DNA of 64,000 nt from Thermocaproicibacter sp036260805. Lineage in GTDB: Bacteria; Bacillota; Clostridia; Oscillospirales; Acutalibacteraceae. Each line of letters opens with the position of its first letter. Position 1 is the stretch's first letter. Shown here piece by piece: positions 17,309-26,899 of this stretch. The notes beneath the pieces are model-generated. The model did no database searches. It worked only from the letters and a program-made list of their open reading frames with translations, and was not told the origin of the DNA. Both the position numbers and the translations under genes were made by a program. The DNA lies in contig DATALZ010000057.1 of NCBI GenBank assembly GCA_036260805.1, positions 1-64,000 of the forward strand, read 5' to 3'.

Positions 17309-17656
17309 ATGGCAGACAAATTTATCAAAAACATCGATTTTGCAGCAGTTCTGCCGCTGGCTGACCAGATGACGTATCAGCCCGGGCAGATTGTCAGCAA
17401 AACTCTTGCTCAAAACGGCGCGGTAAGTCTGACCCTTTTTGCGTTCGACAAGGGTGAGGAGATCAGTACCCATGAATCCGACGGCGACGCAATGATCGTC
17501 GCCCTGGATGGCACGGGGGAGATCACAATTGACGGCGAGAAGTTTACTGTTCATGGGGGCGAAACGATTGTAATGCCATCCAAAAAGCCACACGCCGTCT
17601 TTGCTGCGGAACAATTTAAAATGTTTCTCATCGTCGTTTTTCCACAGTCCAGATAA
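17309..17656 (+). CDS. Small cupin-domain protein
   Basis: A 115-aa single-domain cupin. Motif 1 is GEEISTHESDGDAMIVALDG, with the first metal-binding His and Glu region, and motif 2 is GGETIVMPSKKPHAV. ATG 17309 is chosen over an in-frame GTG at 17300 because the GTG overlaps the AAAGGAG ribosome site, which is 8 bases from the ATG. It sits between the ferredoxin-like gene and hcp, so it is probably part of the same stress response, perhaps a metal or ligand sensor. No catalytic role can be assigned. Confidence 0.85.
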   Translation: MADKFIKNIDFAAVLPLADQMTYQPGQIVSKTLAQNGAVSLTLFAFDKGEEISTHESDGDAMIVALDGTGEITIDGEKFTVHGGETIVMPSKKPHAVFAAEQFKMFLIVVFPQSR

Positions 17657-17715
17657 TTCATTCAGTTATTGCTTTCTCAATTCTATCAAATAAAATAATA
17701 CGGAGGCTGAAATTA

Positions 17716-19308
17716 ATGTCAAACATGTTTTGTTTTCAGTGTGAACAGACTGCCGGATGCAGCGGATGCACCGGCAGGGCAGGAGTCTGCGGAAAATCTG
17801 CAGACACAGCGGTTCTGCAGGATCAACTGACCGGAGCGCTGATCGGTTTGGCGCGTTCCACGGACGGGAACGAACCTACAGAAGCTACCGACCGTGCAAT
17901 GCTGGAAGGACTGTTCGCTACCATTACCAATGTGAGCTTCGACAGTGAGGCAGTCCGCGGGCTGATTGATGCGGTACATAATGAGAAAAACGCTCTGGTT
18001 CCTCAATGTTCCTGCTGTGCGTCAAAATGTATCCGTAACGACGATTACGACATGAACAGGCTTTGGAACGACAATGAAGACGTACGGTCTTTGAAATCAC
18101 TGATTCTGTTTGGCCTTCGCGGCATGGCGGCGTATGCTTACCATGCGCTGATGCTTGGGTATACCGACAAAGAGGTCAATCGCTTTTTCTACAAAGGTTT
18201 ATTTGCAATTGGCGAAGACTGGGGTATGAACGAGCTTCTGCCCATTGTAATGGAAACCGGTAAAGTCAATCTGAAATGCATGGAGTTGCTGGACAAGGCC
18301 AATACGGAAACTTACGGCACTCCTGTTCCGGAAACTGTTCCGCTTACCATTGAAAAGGGGCCGTTCATTGTCGTCAGCGGACATGACCTGCACGACCTGT
18401 ATCTCCTGCTGGAGCAGACAAAGAGTAAGGGCATAAACATTTACACCCATGGAGAAATGCTTCCGGCGCACGCATACCCGAAACTGAAGGCATATCCTCA
18501 GCTGAAGGGCAATTTCGGTACGGCATGGCAGAATCAGCAGAAGGAATTTGACGCAGTCCCTGCGCCGGTACTGTTCACCACAAACTGCCTGATGCCTGTT
18601 AAAGACAGCTACCGCGACCGCGTATTTACCACGGAAGTTGTAAGCTATCCGGGAATGGTACATATCGGTGAGGATAAGGATTTTTCGCCGGTGATTGAAA
18701 AAGCTCTTGAACTGGGCGGATACGCGGAAGACCATGCGATGACGGGCATTAACGGCGGCACACAGGTGACGACGGGGTTTGCTCACGGTACCGTCCTGTC
18801 TGTTGCCGATAAGGTGGTAGATGCCGTAAAATCCGGAGCAATCAGCCATTTCTTCCTGGTTGGCGGCTGCGACGGTGCGAAACCGGGTCGCAATTATTAT
18901 ACGGAGTTTGTGAAAAAAGCACCGGAAGACAGCGTGATTCTCACTCTTGCGTGTGGAAAATACCGCTTTAATGACCTCGATCTGGGTACAATCGGCGGAC
19001 TTCCGCGCCTGATGGATATGGGGCAGTGCAACGATGCATACAGCGCAATCCGCGTTGCCCTCGCTCTTGCGGACGCCTTCCAGTGCGGCGTAAACGACCT
19101 GCCGCTTACCATGGTCCTTTCCTGGTACGAGCAAAAAGCCGTCTGCATTTTGCTGACCCTGCTTTCTCTCGGTATTAAGAATATCTACCTTGGGCCAACG
19201 CTTCCGGCATTCATTTCACCGAATGTGCTGAACTATCTCATAGAGAATTTCGGAATTTCCCCAATCTCAACACCGGACGAAGACCTGAAAAAAATTCTGA
19301 GCAAATAA
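17716..19308 (+). CDS. hcp: Hydroxylamine reductase / hybrid cluster protein Hcp
   Basis: The hybrid-cluster protein, proposed to reduce hydroxylamine or NO. It is 530 aa, matching the shorter class found in anaerobes. The N-terminal cysteine set (CFQC, followed by Cys18 and Cys25) binds the cubane cluster. Hybrid-cluster ligands are visible downstream: GHDLHDL, HGEMLPAH, TNCLMPVKDSY, a GGCDGAKPGR segment and LACGKYRFN. Ribosome site CGGAGG precedes the ATG. It is last in the ferredoxin-cupin-hcp operon and is followed by a terminator. Expression is probably induced by nitrosative stress through the divergent Crp/Fnr regulator. Confidence 0.96.
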   Translation: MSNMFCFQCEQTAGCSGCTGRAGVCGKSADTAVLQDQLTGALIGLARSTDGNEPTEATDRAMLEGLFATITNVSFDSEAVRGLIDAVHNEKNALVPQCSCCASKCIRNDDYDMNRLWNDNEDVRSLKSLILFGLRGMAAYAYHALMLGYTDKEVNRFFYKGLFAIGEDWGMNELLPIVMETGKVNLKCMELLDKANTETYGTPVPETVPLTIEKGPFIVVSGHDLHDLYLLLEQTKSKGINIYTHGEMLPAHAYPKLKAYPQLKGNFGTAWQNQQKEFDAVPAPVLFTTNCLMPVKDSYRDRVFTTEVVSYPGMVHIGEDKDFSPVIEKALELGGYAEDHAMTGINGGTQVTTGFAHGTVLSVADKVVDAVKSGAISHFFLVGGCDGAKPGRNYYTEFVKKAPEDSVILTLACGKYRFNDLDLGTIGGLPRLMDMGQCNDAYSAIRVALALADAFQCGVNDLPLTMVLSWYEQKAVCILLTLLSLGIKNIYLGPTLPAFISPNVLNYLIENFGISPISTPDEDLKKILSK

Positions 19309-19314
19309 AACAAC

Positions 19315-19351
19315 AAGGAGCTGCTTCCGAATTTGGAAACAGCTCCTTTCC
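19315..19351. terminator. Terminator between hcp and the facing pseudouridine synthase gene
   Basis: AAGGAGCTG (19315-19323) pairs with CAGCTCCTT (19340-19348), with extra TTCC/GGAA pairing inside the loop, followed by T residues. Confidence 0.8.
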
Positions 19352-19389
19352 TGTATTTGCGCATCTGATACAGCGGCTGGTATTGTATC

Positions 19390-20349
19390 TTATTGAAAAT
19401 CGTAAAATTCCTTTAGAAACCAGACGTCTTTTGCTTCGAATTCTCTGCCGTTCAAATACTCAAGAATTCCTGCGTCTGTTGTAAATTCAAATTTCAGTTT
19501 ATAGGAGTAAAGGGCCTGATAGGGAAAACCGGTGCTTTTGTTCACGGAGTTTTTACCATACTTTCCGTCGCCAGCAAGCGGGTGACCGATGGATGCAAGG
19601 TGCGCACGGATCTGGTGAGTGCGGCCCGTAAGCAGTTCCACTTCCAGCAGGCTGAATCCGGTTCTTTCGGCTAAAACGCGGTAGCGCGTTTTAATGTTTT
19701 TTGCGTCTTCGGAAGGCCTGTTGGAAATATAGACCCTGTTCTGCTTTTCATTTTTCGTAAGGAATGCTTCCATAGTGTCGCATTTCTTCTCCATTTTGCC
19801 GCATACCACGCAGAGGTAAAGCTTCGCCAGCTCGCGAGACTTCACTTTCTGATTCATGATGCGCAGGGTATCGGCATTCTTTGCCGCCATCACAATGCCT
19901 CCCGTGTTGCGGTCAATGCGGTTAATCAGCGCCGGAGCAAAAGAGTTTTCCGCCTCAGGGTTGTATTCTCCCTTTTTGTAAAGATAATGCTGAACGCGTG
20001 CAATCAGCGAATCAAAATGATAGTTTTCATCCGGGTGGACAATCAGCCCGGGTTTTTTATCGAGTATCATAATGTTTTCATCTTCATAGATGAGATTCAG
20101 CTTATCGGGAGCTTTTAAAAAGTCGTATTCTTTTGGTTTCGTTTGAAAAAACTCGTCTTTCAGGTACATGGTAAGCACGTCGCCCTCGTTCAGGTGCGTA
20201 GAGATTTCACAGCGCTTTCCGTTGCACTTAATATCCTTTTTGCGGATGCTTTTATACAGCATCGACTGCGGCAGGTTTGGGTAGGATTTTGTAAGAAATT
20301 TATCGAGACGCTGACCAGCGTCGTTCGCTCCGACTGTGACGGTTTTCAT
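19390..20349 (-). CDS. RluA-family ribosomal RNA pseudouridine synthase
   Basis: A 319-aa pseudouridine synthase. An S4 RNA-binding domain occupies roughly residues 12-60 (RLDKFLTKSYPNLPQSML). The catalytic motif is LINRIDRNTGGIVMAAKN, with the active-site Asp around residue 147, and the C-terminal part has GRTHQIRAHLASIGHPLAGD. It resembles RluC/RluD, which modify 23S rRNA, but the site cannot be told. It is a single gene on the minus strand; a second family member lies at 56934-57815. Confidence 0.9.
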   Translation of the reverse strand: MKTVTVGANDAGQRLDKFLTKSYPNLPQSMLYKSIRKKDIKCNGKRCEISTHLNEGDVLTMYLKDEFFQTKPKEYDFLKAPDKLNLIYEDENIMILDKKPGLIVHPDENYHFDSLIARVQHYLYKKGEYNPEAENSFAPALINRIDRNTGGIVMAAKNADTLRIMNQKVKSRELAKLYLCVVCGKMEKKCDTMEAFLTKNEKQNRVYISNRPSEDAKNIKTRYRVLAERTGFSLLEVELLTGRTHQIRAHLASIGHPLAGDGKYGKNSVNKSTGFPYQALYSYKLKFEFTTDAGILEYLNGREFEAKDVWFLKEFYDFQ

Positions 20350-20484
20350 AGGTTTTCCTTTCTTGGGGGTTCGCCTTTGAACCTCTATTTCAAATAAATT
20401 TTAAGAAATCATTCTGAAAAAATGTAAAATTACTGTAATTAAGATTATATCATTCTGTGTCGGCGGGGAAAAGAGGAAAAGCCT

Positions 20485-20512
20485 TTTCAAAAATTTAATT
20501 TTAGTATATAAT
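20485..20512 (+). promoter_or_regulatory. Promoter upstream of pyrE
   Basis: TTTCAA (20485-20490) and TATAAT (20507-20512) lie 16 bases apart, about 40 bases before the pyrE start. The leader is too short for a PyrR-type attenuator. Confidence 0.5.
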
Positions 20513-20553
20513 AAAGTGAAATGCGTAAAAACGTAAAAAGGGGTATTTGAATT

Positions 20554-21132
20554 ATGACAAAGGAACGGGCATTGCAGATTTTCAGTGAGGCCGGCGTATT
20601 GCTTGAAGGCCATTTTCGCCTCACTTCGGGCAGACACAGCAACCGCTACCTTCAATGTGCTAAAATTTTCCGCAACGCAAAATACAGTGAAGAGCTTTGT
20701 GCCGCGCTTGCGGACAAGTACCGCAGCAAAGGTGTTGAAATTGTAATCGGCCCGGCGATGGGCGCCGTACAGATGGCTTATGAGGTAAGCCGTTCGCTCG
20801 GGTGCGAGAACTTCTTCACAGAGCGCGGAGAAGACGGTAAAATGGCTTTGCGCCGCGGATTTATCGTTAACCCCGGTCAGAAGGTGCTCGTCGTGGAAGA
20901 CGTTGTGACAACCGGCGGTTCCGTGCGCGAAGTGATCGACCTGGTTCGCGCTGCGGGCGGCGAAGTTGTCGGCGTTGGCTCCATTGTTGACCGCACCGGC
21001 GGAAAAATTGATTTTGGCGTACCGTTTCAGGCGGTCGTTTCCATCGACGTGGAATCCTGGGAACCGCAGGACTGCCCGCTCTGCAAAGCGGGAGCGCCGG
21101 CACCAGTAAAACCGGGCAGCCGAAAAATCTAA
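20554..21132 (+). CDS. pyrE: Orotate phosphoribosyltransferase
   Basis: Converts orotate and PRPP to orotidine 5'-monophosphate in pyrimidine synthesis. The 192-aa protein has the PRPP-binding motif VLVVEDVVTTGGS around residues 112-124, the family start LLEGHFRLTSGRHSNRYLQC, and the catalytic loop FFTERGEDGKMALRRGF. It is not in a pyr operon; it heads a run with radC, uvrB and uvrA, separated from radC by only 21 bases. Ribosome site AAGGGG precedes the ATG. Secure. Confidence 0.95.
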   Translation: MTKERALQIFSEAGVLLEGHFRLTSGRHSNRYLQCAKIFRNAKYSEELCAALADKYRSKGVEIVIGPAMGAVQMAYEVSRSLGCENFFTERGEDGKMALRRGFIVNPGQKVLVVEDVVTTGGSVREVIDLVRAAGGEVVGVGSIVDRTGGKIDFGVPFQAVVSIDVESWEPQDCPLCKAGAPAPVKPGSRKI

Positions 21133-21153
21133 TAAACGGAAGGAGCGTCCGCT

Positions 21154-21903
21154 TTGAAAGAAAACGGAAGTTCGCCCGGTAAATCCGGAGCGAAGTCGTT
21201 GCACAGCGGGCACCGTGAGCGTGTAAAAGAACTTTTTCTGAAAGCGGGTTTAGATACTTTTACTCCCCACACGGTTTTAGAGCTGCTCCTTTTCTACGCT
21301 ATACCCCAGAAAGATACAAACTCAACAGCGCACGAACTGCTTCGTAAATTCGGCTCGCTTTCCGGCGTTTTTGACGCACCCATTGAGGAACTGGTGAAAG
21401 TGAATGGAATCGGGAAATCTGCCGCGGTTCTGATTAAGATGATCCCCCAGCTCAGCCGGCTGTATCAGGAAAATCTTGATGAGGACAAGACTGTGATCTG
21501 CGACTACGAAGAAGCCGGCAGATTGCTGGTCAATAAATTCATTGGCAGGCAGAACGAAGTGGTCATGCTGCTTCTGCTGGACAGTAAAGAAAGAATCCTT
21601 TACTGCGGCATTGTCAGCGAAGGGTGCGCAAATACAGCCAACATCTATATAAAAACGATTGTTCGTCTCGCCGTACAGTACAATGCCGTGTATGCCATCC
21701 TTTCGCATAACCACCCAAGCGGAGAATGCCTGCCGTCGAGGCAGGATCTTAGCACGACAAGATGGGTATATGAAGCTTTGGAGACTGTTGAAGTCAGGCT
21801 GATTGACCATATTATTGTCGGTGGAAACGATTATCTTTCCATGGCGCAGAGCAAAATGATACCGGAATTATTTAATCCGGAACAGAATATGGAGCAGGAA
21901 TGA
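21154..21903 (+). CDS. radC: RadC/JAMM-domain protein
   Basis: A 249-aa protein of the RadC family. An N-terminal helix-hairpin-helix (VKVNGIGKSAAVLIKM, around residue 85) precedes a C-terminal JAMM metallohydrolase-like fold with the metal motif SHNHPSGECLPSRQD. Despite the old name, a direct repair role is unproven for the family. The start is a TTG, preceded at 9 bases by GGAAGGA. It overlaps uvrB by 4 bases (ATGA), so it is translated together with the excision repair genes. Confidence 0.92.
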   Translation: MKENGSSPGKSGAKSLHSGHRERVKELFLKAGLDTFTPHTVLELLLFYAIPQKDTNSTAHELLRKFGSLSGVFDAPIEELVKVNGIGKSAAVLIKMIPQLSRLYQENLDEDKTVICDYEEAGRLLVNKFIGRQNEVVMLLLLDSKERILYCGIVSEGCANTANIYIKTIVRLAVQYNAVYAILSHNHPSGECLPSRQDLSTTRWVYEALETVEVRLIDHIIVGGNDYLSMAQSKMIPELFNPEQNMEQE

Positions 21904-23858
21904 ATTTTAAACTGGTTTCAAAATACGAACCCGCAGGCGACCAGCCCAAGGCTGTGCGCCAGCTTGTGGAAGGCATTCAAAAAGGAGACAGAGAGCAGAC
22001 GCTTTTGGGCGTAACCGGCTCCGGCAAGACGTTTACCATGGCAAACATCATTGCCGAGCTGAACCGTCCCACTCTTGTTCTGGCTCATAATAAAACGCTT
22101 GCGGCTCAGCTTTGCTCCGAGTTCCGCGAGTTCTTTCCGGAAAACGCCGTGGAGTATTTTGTAAGTTATTACGACTACTACCAGCCGGAAGCCTACATTC
22201 CGACCACGGACACATACATTGAAAAGGATTCCGCCATTAACGACGAAATCGACAAGCTGCGCCATTCGGCAACGTCGGCGCTTTCCGAACGGCGCGATGT
22301 AATTATTGTTGCCAGCGTATCCTGCATTTACAGCCTCGGCGACCCAATTGACTACCGCACCATGGTAATCAGCCTTCGCCCCGGCATGAAAAAGAACCGC
22401 GACGAGCTCCTCAAGAAGCTGGTGGAAATCCAGTACGAGCGCAACGACGTCAATTTTATCCGCAACAAATTTCGCGTCCGCGGAGACGTTGTGGAGATCT
22501 TTCCGGTACAGTCCAGCGAGCACGCTGTGCGCGTGGAATTTTTCGGCGACGAGATCGATCGTATCCGCGAAATCAACCCGCTTACCGGGGAAATCGTTGC
22601 GGATTTAAAGCATATTGCAATTTACCCTGCGTCGCATTATATTGTTCCACGTGAAAAAATGCAGCGCGCCGTTAACGAGATTGAACACGAAATGGAAGAG
22701 CGTGTCCGTTGGTTCAAAAGCAACGAAAAGCTGATTGAAGCGCAGCGGATTGAAGAACGCACCCGCTACGACATGGAAATGCTCATGGAAGTCGGGTTCT
22801 GCAAGGGAATCGAGAACTACTCCCGTGTGCTTTCCGGCAGGGAGCCCGGCAGCTCGCCGTTTACCTTGCTGGATTACTTCCCAAAGGATTTTCTGCTGTT
22901 TGTGGACGAGTCCCATGTATCGCTGCCTCAGGTACGCTCCATGTACGCCGGTGACCGTGCCCGCAAGGAAGCGCTTGTAAACTACGGTTTCCGGCTGCCC
23001 TCGTCTTTTGACAATCGGCCGCTGAACTTTGACGAGTTCTACAAACACATTAATCAGGCGGTTTTCGTGAGCGCTACGCCCGGTGATTTTGAGCTGGAAA
23101 AGTCGGCACAGATTGTGGAGCAGGTGATTCGCCCGACCGGTCTGGTCGACCCGGAAATCATCGTGAAACCAACCGACGGCCAGATCGACGACCTAATTTC
23201 GGAGATCAACATGCGCGCCGAAAAGAAAGAACGCGTTCTCGTCACAACGCTGACAAAGAAAATGGCCGAAGACCTTACCGCATATCTGGAAGGCATGGGA
23301 ATCCGTGTGCGCTACATGCACTACGATATCGACACGGTGGAGCGCATGGAGATTATCCGTGACCTTCGCCTCGGCGAATTCGACGTGCTGGTTGGAATCA
23401 ACCTGCTGCGTGAGGGGCTCGATATCCCGGAAGTTTCGCTTGTTGCCATCCTCGACGCGGACAAAGAAGGTTTCCTGCGAAGTCAACGTTCGCTCATTCA
23501 GACGGTAGGCCGCGCGGCGCGCAACGCCGAAGGGCAGGTTATCATGTACGCCGACTCCGTTACTCCATCCATGGAAATGGCAATCCGCGAGACGGAGCGC
23601 AGGCGCGCTTTGCAGAAAGCATATAACGAGGAACACGGAATTGTTCCGAAGACAATTGTGAAGCCTGTTGCGGAGATTCTTGAAATCTCTTCGCACAAGG
23701 ATGACGGCAAACAGAAAAAGCGCGGAAAGCTCTCGCCCAATGAGAAGAAGCGCATGATTGACCAACTCACACGGGAAATGAAAGATGCGGCAAAGCTGTT
23801 GGAATTTGAGCATGCGGCCTATCTGCGCGACAAAATCAAGCAGCTGGAAGCCGAGTAG
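21900..23858 (+). CDS. uvrB: Excinuclease ABC subunit B
   Basis: Damage-verifying helicase-like subunit of nucleotide excision repair, 652 aa, standard length. Walker A GVTGSGKT lies near residue 38. The beta-hairpin used to probe DNA (YYDYYQPEAYIPTTDTYIEK) is around residues 92-112. Helicase motifs FVDESH, SATPGD and QTVGRAARN are intact, and a C-terminal UVR motif (MKDAAKLLEFEHAAYLRDKI) binds UvrC. It overlaps radC by 4 bases and is followed by uvrA after 21 bases. Secure. Confidence 0.98.
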   Translation: MNFKLVSKYEPAGDQPKAVRQLVEGIQKGDREQTLLGVTGSGKTFTMANIIAELNRPTLVLAHNKTLAAQLCSEFREFFPENAVEYFVSYYDYYQPEAYIPTTDTYIEKDSAINDEIDKLRHSATSALSERRDVIIVASVSCIYSLGDPIDYRTMVISLRPGMKKNRDELLKKLVEIQYERNDVNFIRNKFRVRGDVVEIFPVQSSEHAVRVEFFGDEIDRIREINPLTGEIVADLKHIAIYPASHYIVPREKMQRAVNEIEHEMEERVRWFKSNEKLIEAQRIEERTRYDMEMLMEVGFCKGIENYSRVLSGREPGSSPFTLLDYFPKDFLLFVDESHVSLPQVRSMYAGDRARKEALVNYGFRLPSSFDNRPLNFDEFYKHINQAVFVSATPGDFELEKSAQIVEQVIRPTGLVDPEIIVKPTDGQIDDLISEINMRAEKKERVLVTTLTKKMAEDLTAYLEGMGIRVRYMHYDIDTVERMEIIRDLRLGEFDVLVGINLLREGLDIPEVSLVAILDADKEGFLRSQRSLIQTVGRAARNAEGQVIMYADSVTPSMEMAIRETERRRALQKAYNEEHGIVPKTIVKPVAEILEISSHKDDGKQKKRGKLSPNEKKRMIDQLTREMKDAAKLLEFEHAAYLRDKIKQLEAE

Positions 23859-23879
23859 CCAAAGGGTACGGAGGAACAT

Positions 23880-26705
23880 ATGTCTGCAAAAACCATCTAT
23901 GTAAAAGGTGCGAGAGAGCACAATTTGAAGAACATTGATATCGAACTGCCGCGTGACAAGCTGATTGTCTTTACAGGACTTTCCGGCTCCGGAAAGTCGT
24001 CGCTCGCGTTCGATACGATTTATGCTGAAGGCCAGCGCCGCTATGTGGAGTCGCTTTCTTCCTATGCGCGCATGTTTCTCGGGCAGGTTGACAAGCCGGA
24101 TGTAGACTACATCGACGGACTTTCTCCGGCGATTTCCATCGACCAGAAAACCACGTCGAAGAACCCGCGTTCCACTGTGGGCACAGTAACTGAAATTTAC
24201 GATTATCTGCGTCTTCTTTATGCAAGAATCGGAATTCCCCACTGCCCGGTTTGCGGCAGGGAAATCCGCCAGCAGACCATCGACCAGATTGTCGACCGCG
24301 TTCTGGCTTTGCCGGAAGGAACAAAGATTCTGGTTCTGGCACCGGTTGTCCGCGCACGCAAAGGAGAGCACGTTAAGGAAATCGACGCCGCGCGCAAGGG
24401 CGGCTTTGCACGCATCCGGGCCGACGGAATCATCTATGACCTTTCCGAGACCATACAGTTGGAAAAGAACAAAAAACACACCATCGAGATTGTGGTGGAC
24501 AGGCTCGTCATCCATCCTGATATCCGCTCGCGCCTTGCGGATTCCGTGGAAACGGCATCCACACTTTCGGGCGGGCTCACCATTGTGAATGTTGTTGACG
24601 GCAAGGACTATCTTTTTTCGCAGAACTACGCCTGCCCGGAGCATGGAGTCAGCGTGGAAGAACTTACACCGAGGATGTTCTCGTTCAACAGCCCGTTCGG
24701 GGCCTGCCCCAAGTGCTCTGGTCTTGGTATTTTCATGAAAATCGACCCGAACCTGATTCTGCCTGATAAATCTCTCTCCATTAACCGCGGCGGTCTGAAA
24801 GCAGGCGGCTGGGCAATGGAAGGGAACACCATCGCCGCCATGTATTTCAAGGGGCTTGCCAAGCACTATCATTTTTCGCTGGACACCCCGGTTGGAAAGC
24901 TCCCGCCGGAGATTATCGACATTATCCTCTATGGCACGAAGGGCGAGAAAATCAAAGTTGAGCGCGACACAGCCGGTTTCGGCCACAGCGTCTATGAGAC
25001 TGAATTCGAAGGAGTCATCAACAATCTGGAGCGGCGTTTCCGCGATACGCAGAGCAATTGGATTCGCGATGAAATCCAGAATTATATGAGCGAGATTCCC
25101 TGCGACGAATGCCACGGCAAGCGGCTTTCGCCAGTCAGCCTGTCGGTTACGGTCGGCGGAATCAACATTGCAGATTTTTGCGACAAGTCGATCTCAGATG
25201 CGCTAGATTTCATCGAAAACCTGAAGCTTACGGAGCGTGAAACCGCCATTGCAAGGCTGATTTTAAGGGAAATTAAAAGCCGCCTTGGCTTTTTGAAGAA
25301 TGTCGGGCTGGAATACCTCACACTTTCCCGTTCTGCCGGTACGCTTTCCGGCGGTGAGAGCCAGCGAATCCGGCTTGCGACGCAGATCGGTTCTTCACTG
25401 ACGGGTGTGCTGTACATCCTCGACGAGCCGAGCATTGGGCTGCACCAGCGCGACAACGCAAAGCTGCTTGATACGCTGAAGCATCTGCGGGACCTCGGCA
25501 ACACGGTCATTGTGGTTGAACACGATGAGGAAACCATGTGGGCTTCGGACCATATTGTGGACATCGGCCCCGGTGCGGGCGTACACGGCGGCAAGGTGAT
25601 TTTCAGCGGCAAAGTGCAGGATATCGTTAAGTGTAAGGATTCAATCACAGGCCAGTACCTGAGCGGCAAAAAGAAGGTTGAGGTTCCCGAAAAACGCAGG
25701 AAGGGGAACGGCAAGAAGCTGAAAATCCTTGGCGCGTCGCAGAATAACCTGAAAGATATCGACGTTGAGATTCCGCTTGGCGAATTTGTCTGCGTCACCG
25801 GCGTTTCCGGTTCGGGCAAATCTTCGCTGATTAACGAGGTCCTTTACAATTACCTAGCTTCGGAGCTGAACGGGGCAAAAGACCGCCCGGGACAGTTCCA
25901 AAAAATCACCGGGCTATCCGCTCTGGACAAGGTGATTGCGATTGACCAGTCGCCCATCGGGCGCACTCCGCGTTCCAACCCGGCAACCTACACCGGCGTG
26001 TTTGGAGATATTCGGGAGTTGTTTGCGTCTACGCAAGATGCAAAGCTGAGGGGCTTTACATCCGGAAGGTTCTCCTTCAATGTGAAGGGCGGCCGCTGCG
26101 AAGCCTGTGAGGGTGACGGAATCATCAAAATCGAGATGAATTTCCTGCCGGACGTCTATGTACCGTGCGAAGTCTGCAAGGGCAAACGCTACAACCGCGA
26201 GACGCTGGAAATAAAATATAAAGGGAAAAGCATTTATGACGTGCTTGAGATGACGGTTGAAGAAGGACTGGCGTTCTTCAGCAGTATTCCGAAGATTGCC
26301 CGAAAGCTGCAGACTTTGCAGGACGTGGGGCTTGGCTATATCAAGATCGGCCAGCCGGCAACCACGCTTTCCGGCGGCGAAGCGCAGCGCGTCAAACTTG
26401 CGTCGGAGCTGAGCCGACGAGCAACCGGGCGCACGATCTACATCCTCGACGAGCCGACGACCGGGCTTCACATTGCGGATGTGCACAAGCTGGTCGACGT
26501 ACTGCAGAAGCTGGTGGACACCGGCAACACAGTGGTAGTGATTGAGCATAATCTTGACCTGATCAAGACTGCGGACTACATCATCGACCTCGGCCCAGAA
26601 GGCGGCAGCGCAGGCGGCCAGATAGTTGCCTGCGGAACCCCCGAGCAGGTGGCGAAGGTTCCGGAGTCGTACACCGGCCAGTATCTGAAAAAGATGCTGA
26701 AATAA
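23880..26705 (+). CDS. uvrA: Excinuclease ABC subunit A
   Basis: DNA-damage-recognising ATPase of excision repair, 941 aa, standard length. It has two ABC ATPase modules: Walker A GLSGSGKSS near residue 31 and GVSGSGKSS near residue 640, with signatures LSGGESQRIRLATQ and LSGGEAQRVKLASE. Zinc-finger cysteines are visible (CPVCGREI; CPKCSGLG; CEACEGDG with CEVCKGKRYN). It follows uvrB and ends at a terminator. Ribosome site GGAGG is 5 bases before the ATG. Secure. Confidence 0.98.
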   Translation: MSAKTIYVKGAREHNLKNIDIELPRDKLIVFTGLSGSGKSSLAFDTIYAEGQRRYVESLSSYARMFLGQVDKPDVDYIDGLSPAISIDQKTTSKNPRSTVGTVTEIYDYLRLLYARIGIPHCPVCGREIRQQTIDQIVDRVLALPEGTKILVLAPVVRARKGEHVKEIDAARKGGFARIRADGIIYDLSETIQLEKNKKHTIEIVVDRLVIHPDIRSRLADSVETASTLSGGLTIVNVVDGKDYLFSQNYACPEHGVSVEELTPRMFSFNSPFGACPKCSGLGIFMKIDPNLILPDKSLSINRGGLKAGGWAMEGNTIAAMYFKGLAKHYHFSLDTPVGKLPPEIIDIILYGTKGEKIKVERDTAGFGHSVYETEFEGVINNLERRFRDTQSNWIRDEIQNYMSEIPCDECHGKRLSPVSLSVTVGGINIADFCDKSISDALDFIENLKLTERETAIARLILREIKSRLGFLKNVGLEYLTLSRSAGTLSGGESQRIRLATQIGSSLTGVLYILDEPSIGLHQRDNAKLLDTLKHLRDLGNTVIVVEHDEETMWASDHIVDIGPGAGVHGGKVIFSGKVQDIVKCKDSITGQYLSGKKKVEVPEKRRKGNGKKLKILGASQNNLKDIDVEIPLGEFVCVTGVSGSGKSSLINEVLYNYLASELNGAKDRPGQFQKITGLSALDKVIAIDQSPIGRTPRSNPATYTGVFGDIRELFASTQDAKLRGFTSGRFSFNVKGGRCEACEGDGIIKIEMNFLPDVYVPCEVCKGKRYNRETLEIKYKGKSIYDVLEMTVEEGLAFFSSIPKIARKLQTLQDVGLGYIKIGQPATTLSGGEAQRVKLASELSRRATGRTIYILDEPTTGLHIADVHKLVDVLQKLVDTGNTVVVIEHNLDLIKTADYIIDLGPEGGSAGGQIVACGTPEQVAKVPESYTGQYLKKMLK

Positions 26706-26721
26706 TGTAAATTTGTTAAAG

Positions 26722-26751
26722 CAGGTATCCTTTTTGGGTACCTGTTTTTTT
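26722..26751 (+). terminator. Terminator after uvrA
   Basis: CAGGTATCC (26722-26730) pairs with GGGTACCTG (26736-26744), one G-T pair, then seven T. Confidence 0.8.
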
Positions 26752-26899
26752 GCGCTGTAGAAAGGTAAATAACGGCATAGCAGGGAATACAAGTAATTAT
26801 CAACAAGAAATAAGTAAAAATATTATGGAATATACTGGTATAAATATTGTTAAATAATAATTATAATAATTACATTATGGGTTAGAGGGGGGAAACAGA

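Noticed and set aside
18199..19134. 311-codon minus-strand frame opposite hcp
   Set aside because: Antisense to hcp; no recognisable family or start signal.
23193..25115. 640-codon open frame on the minus strand opposite uvrB and uvrA
   Set aside because: It is antisense to two unmistakable genes, shows no domain, and reflects codon bias of the plus-strand genes.
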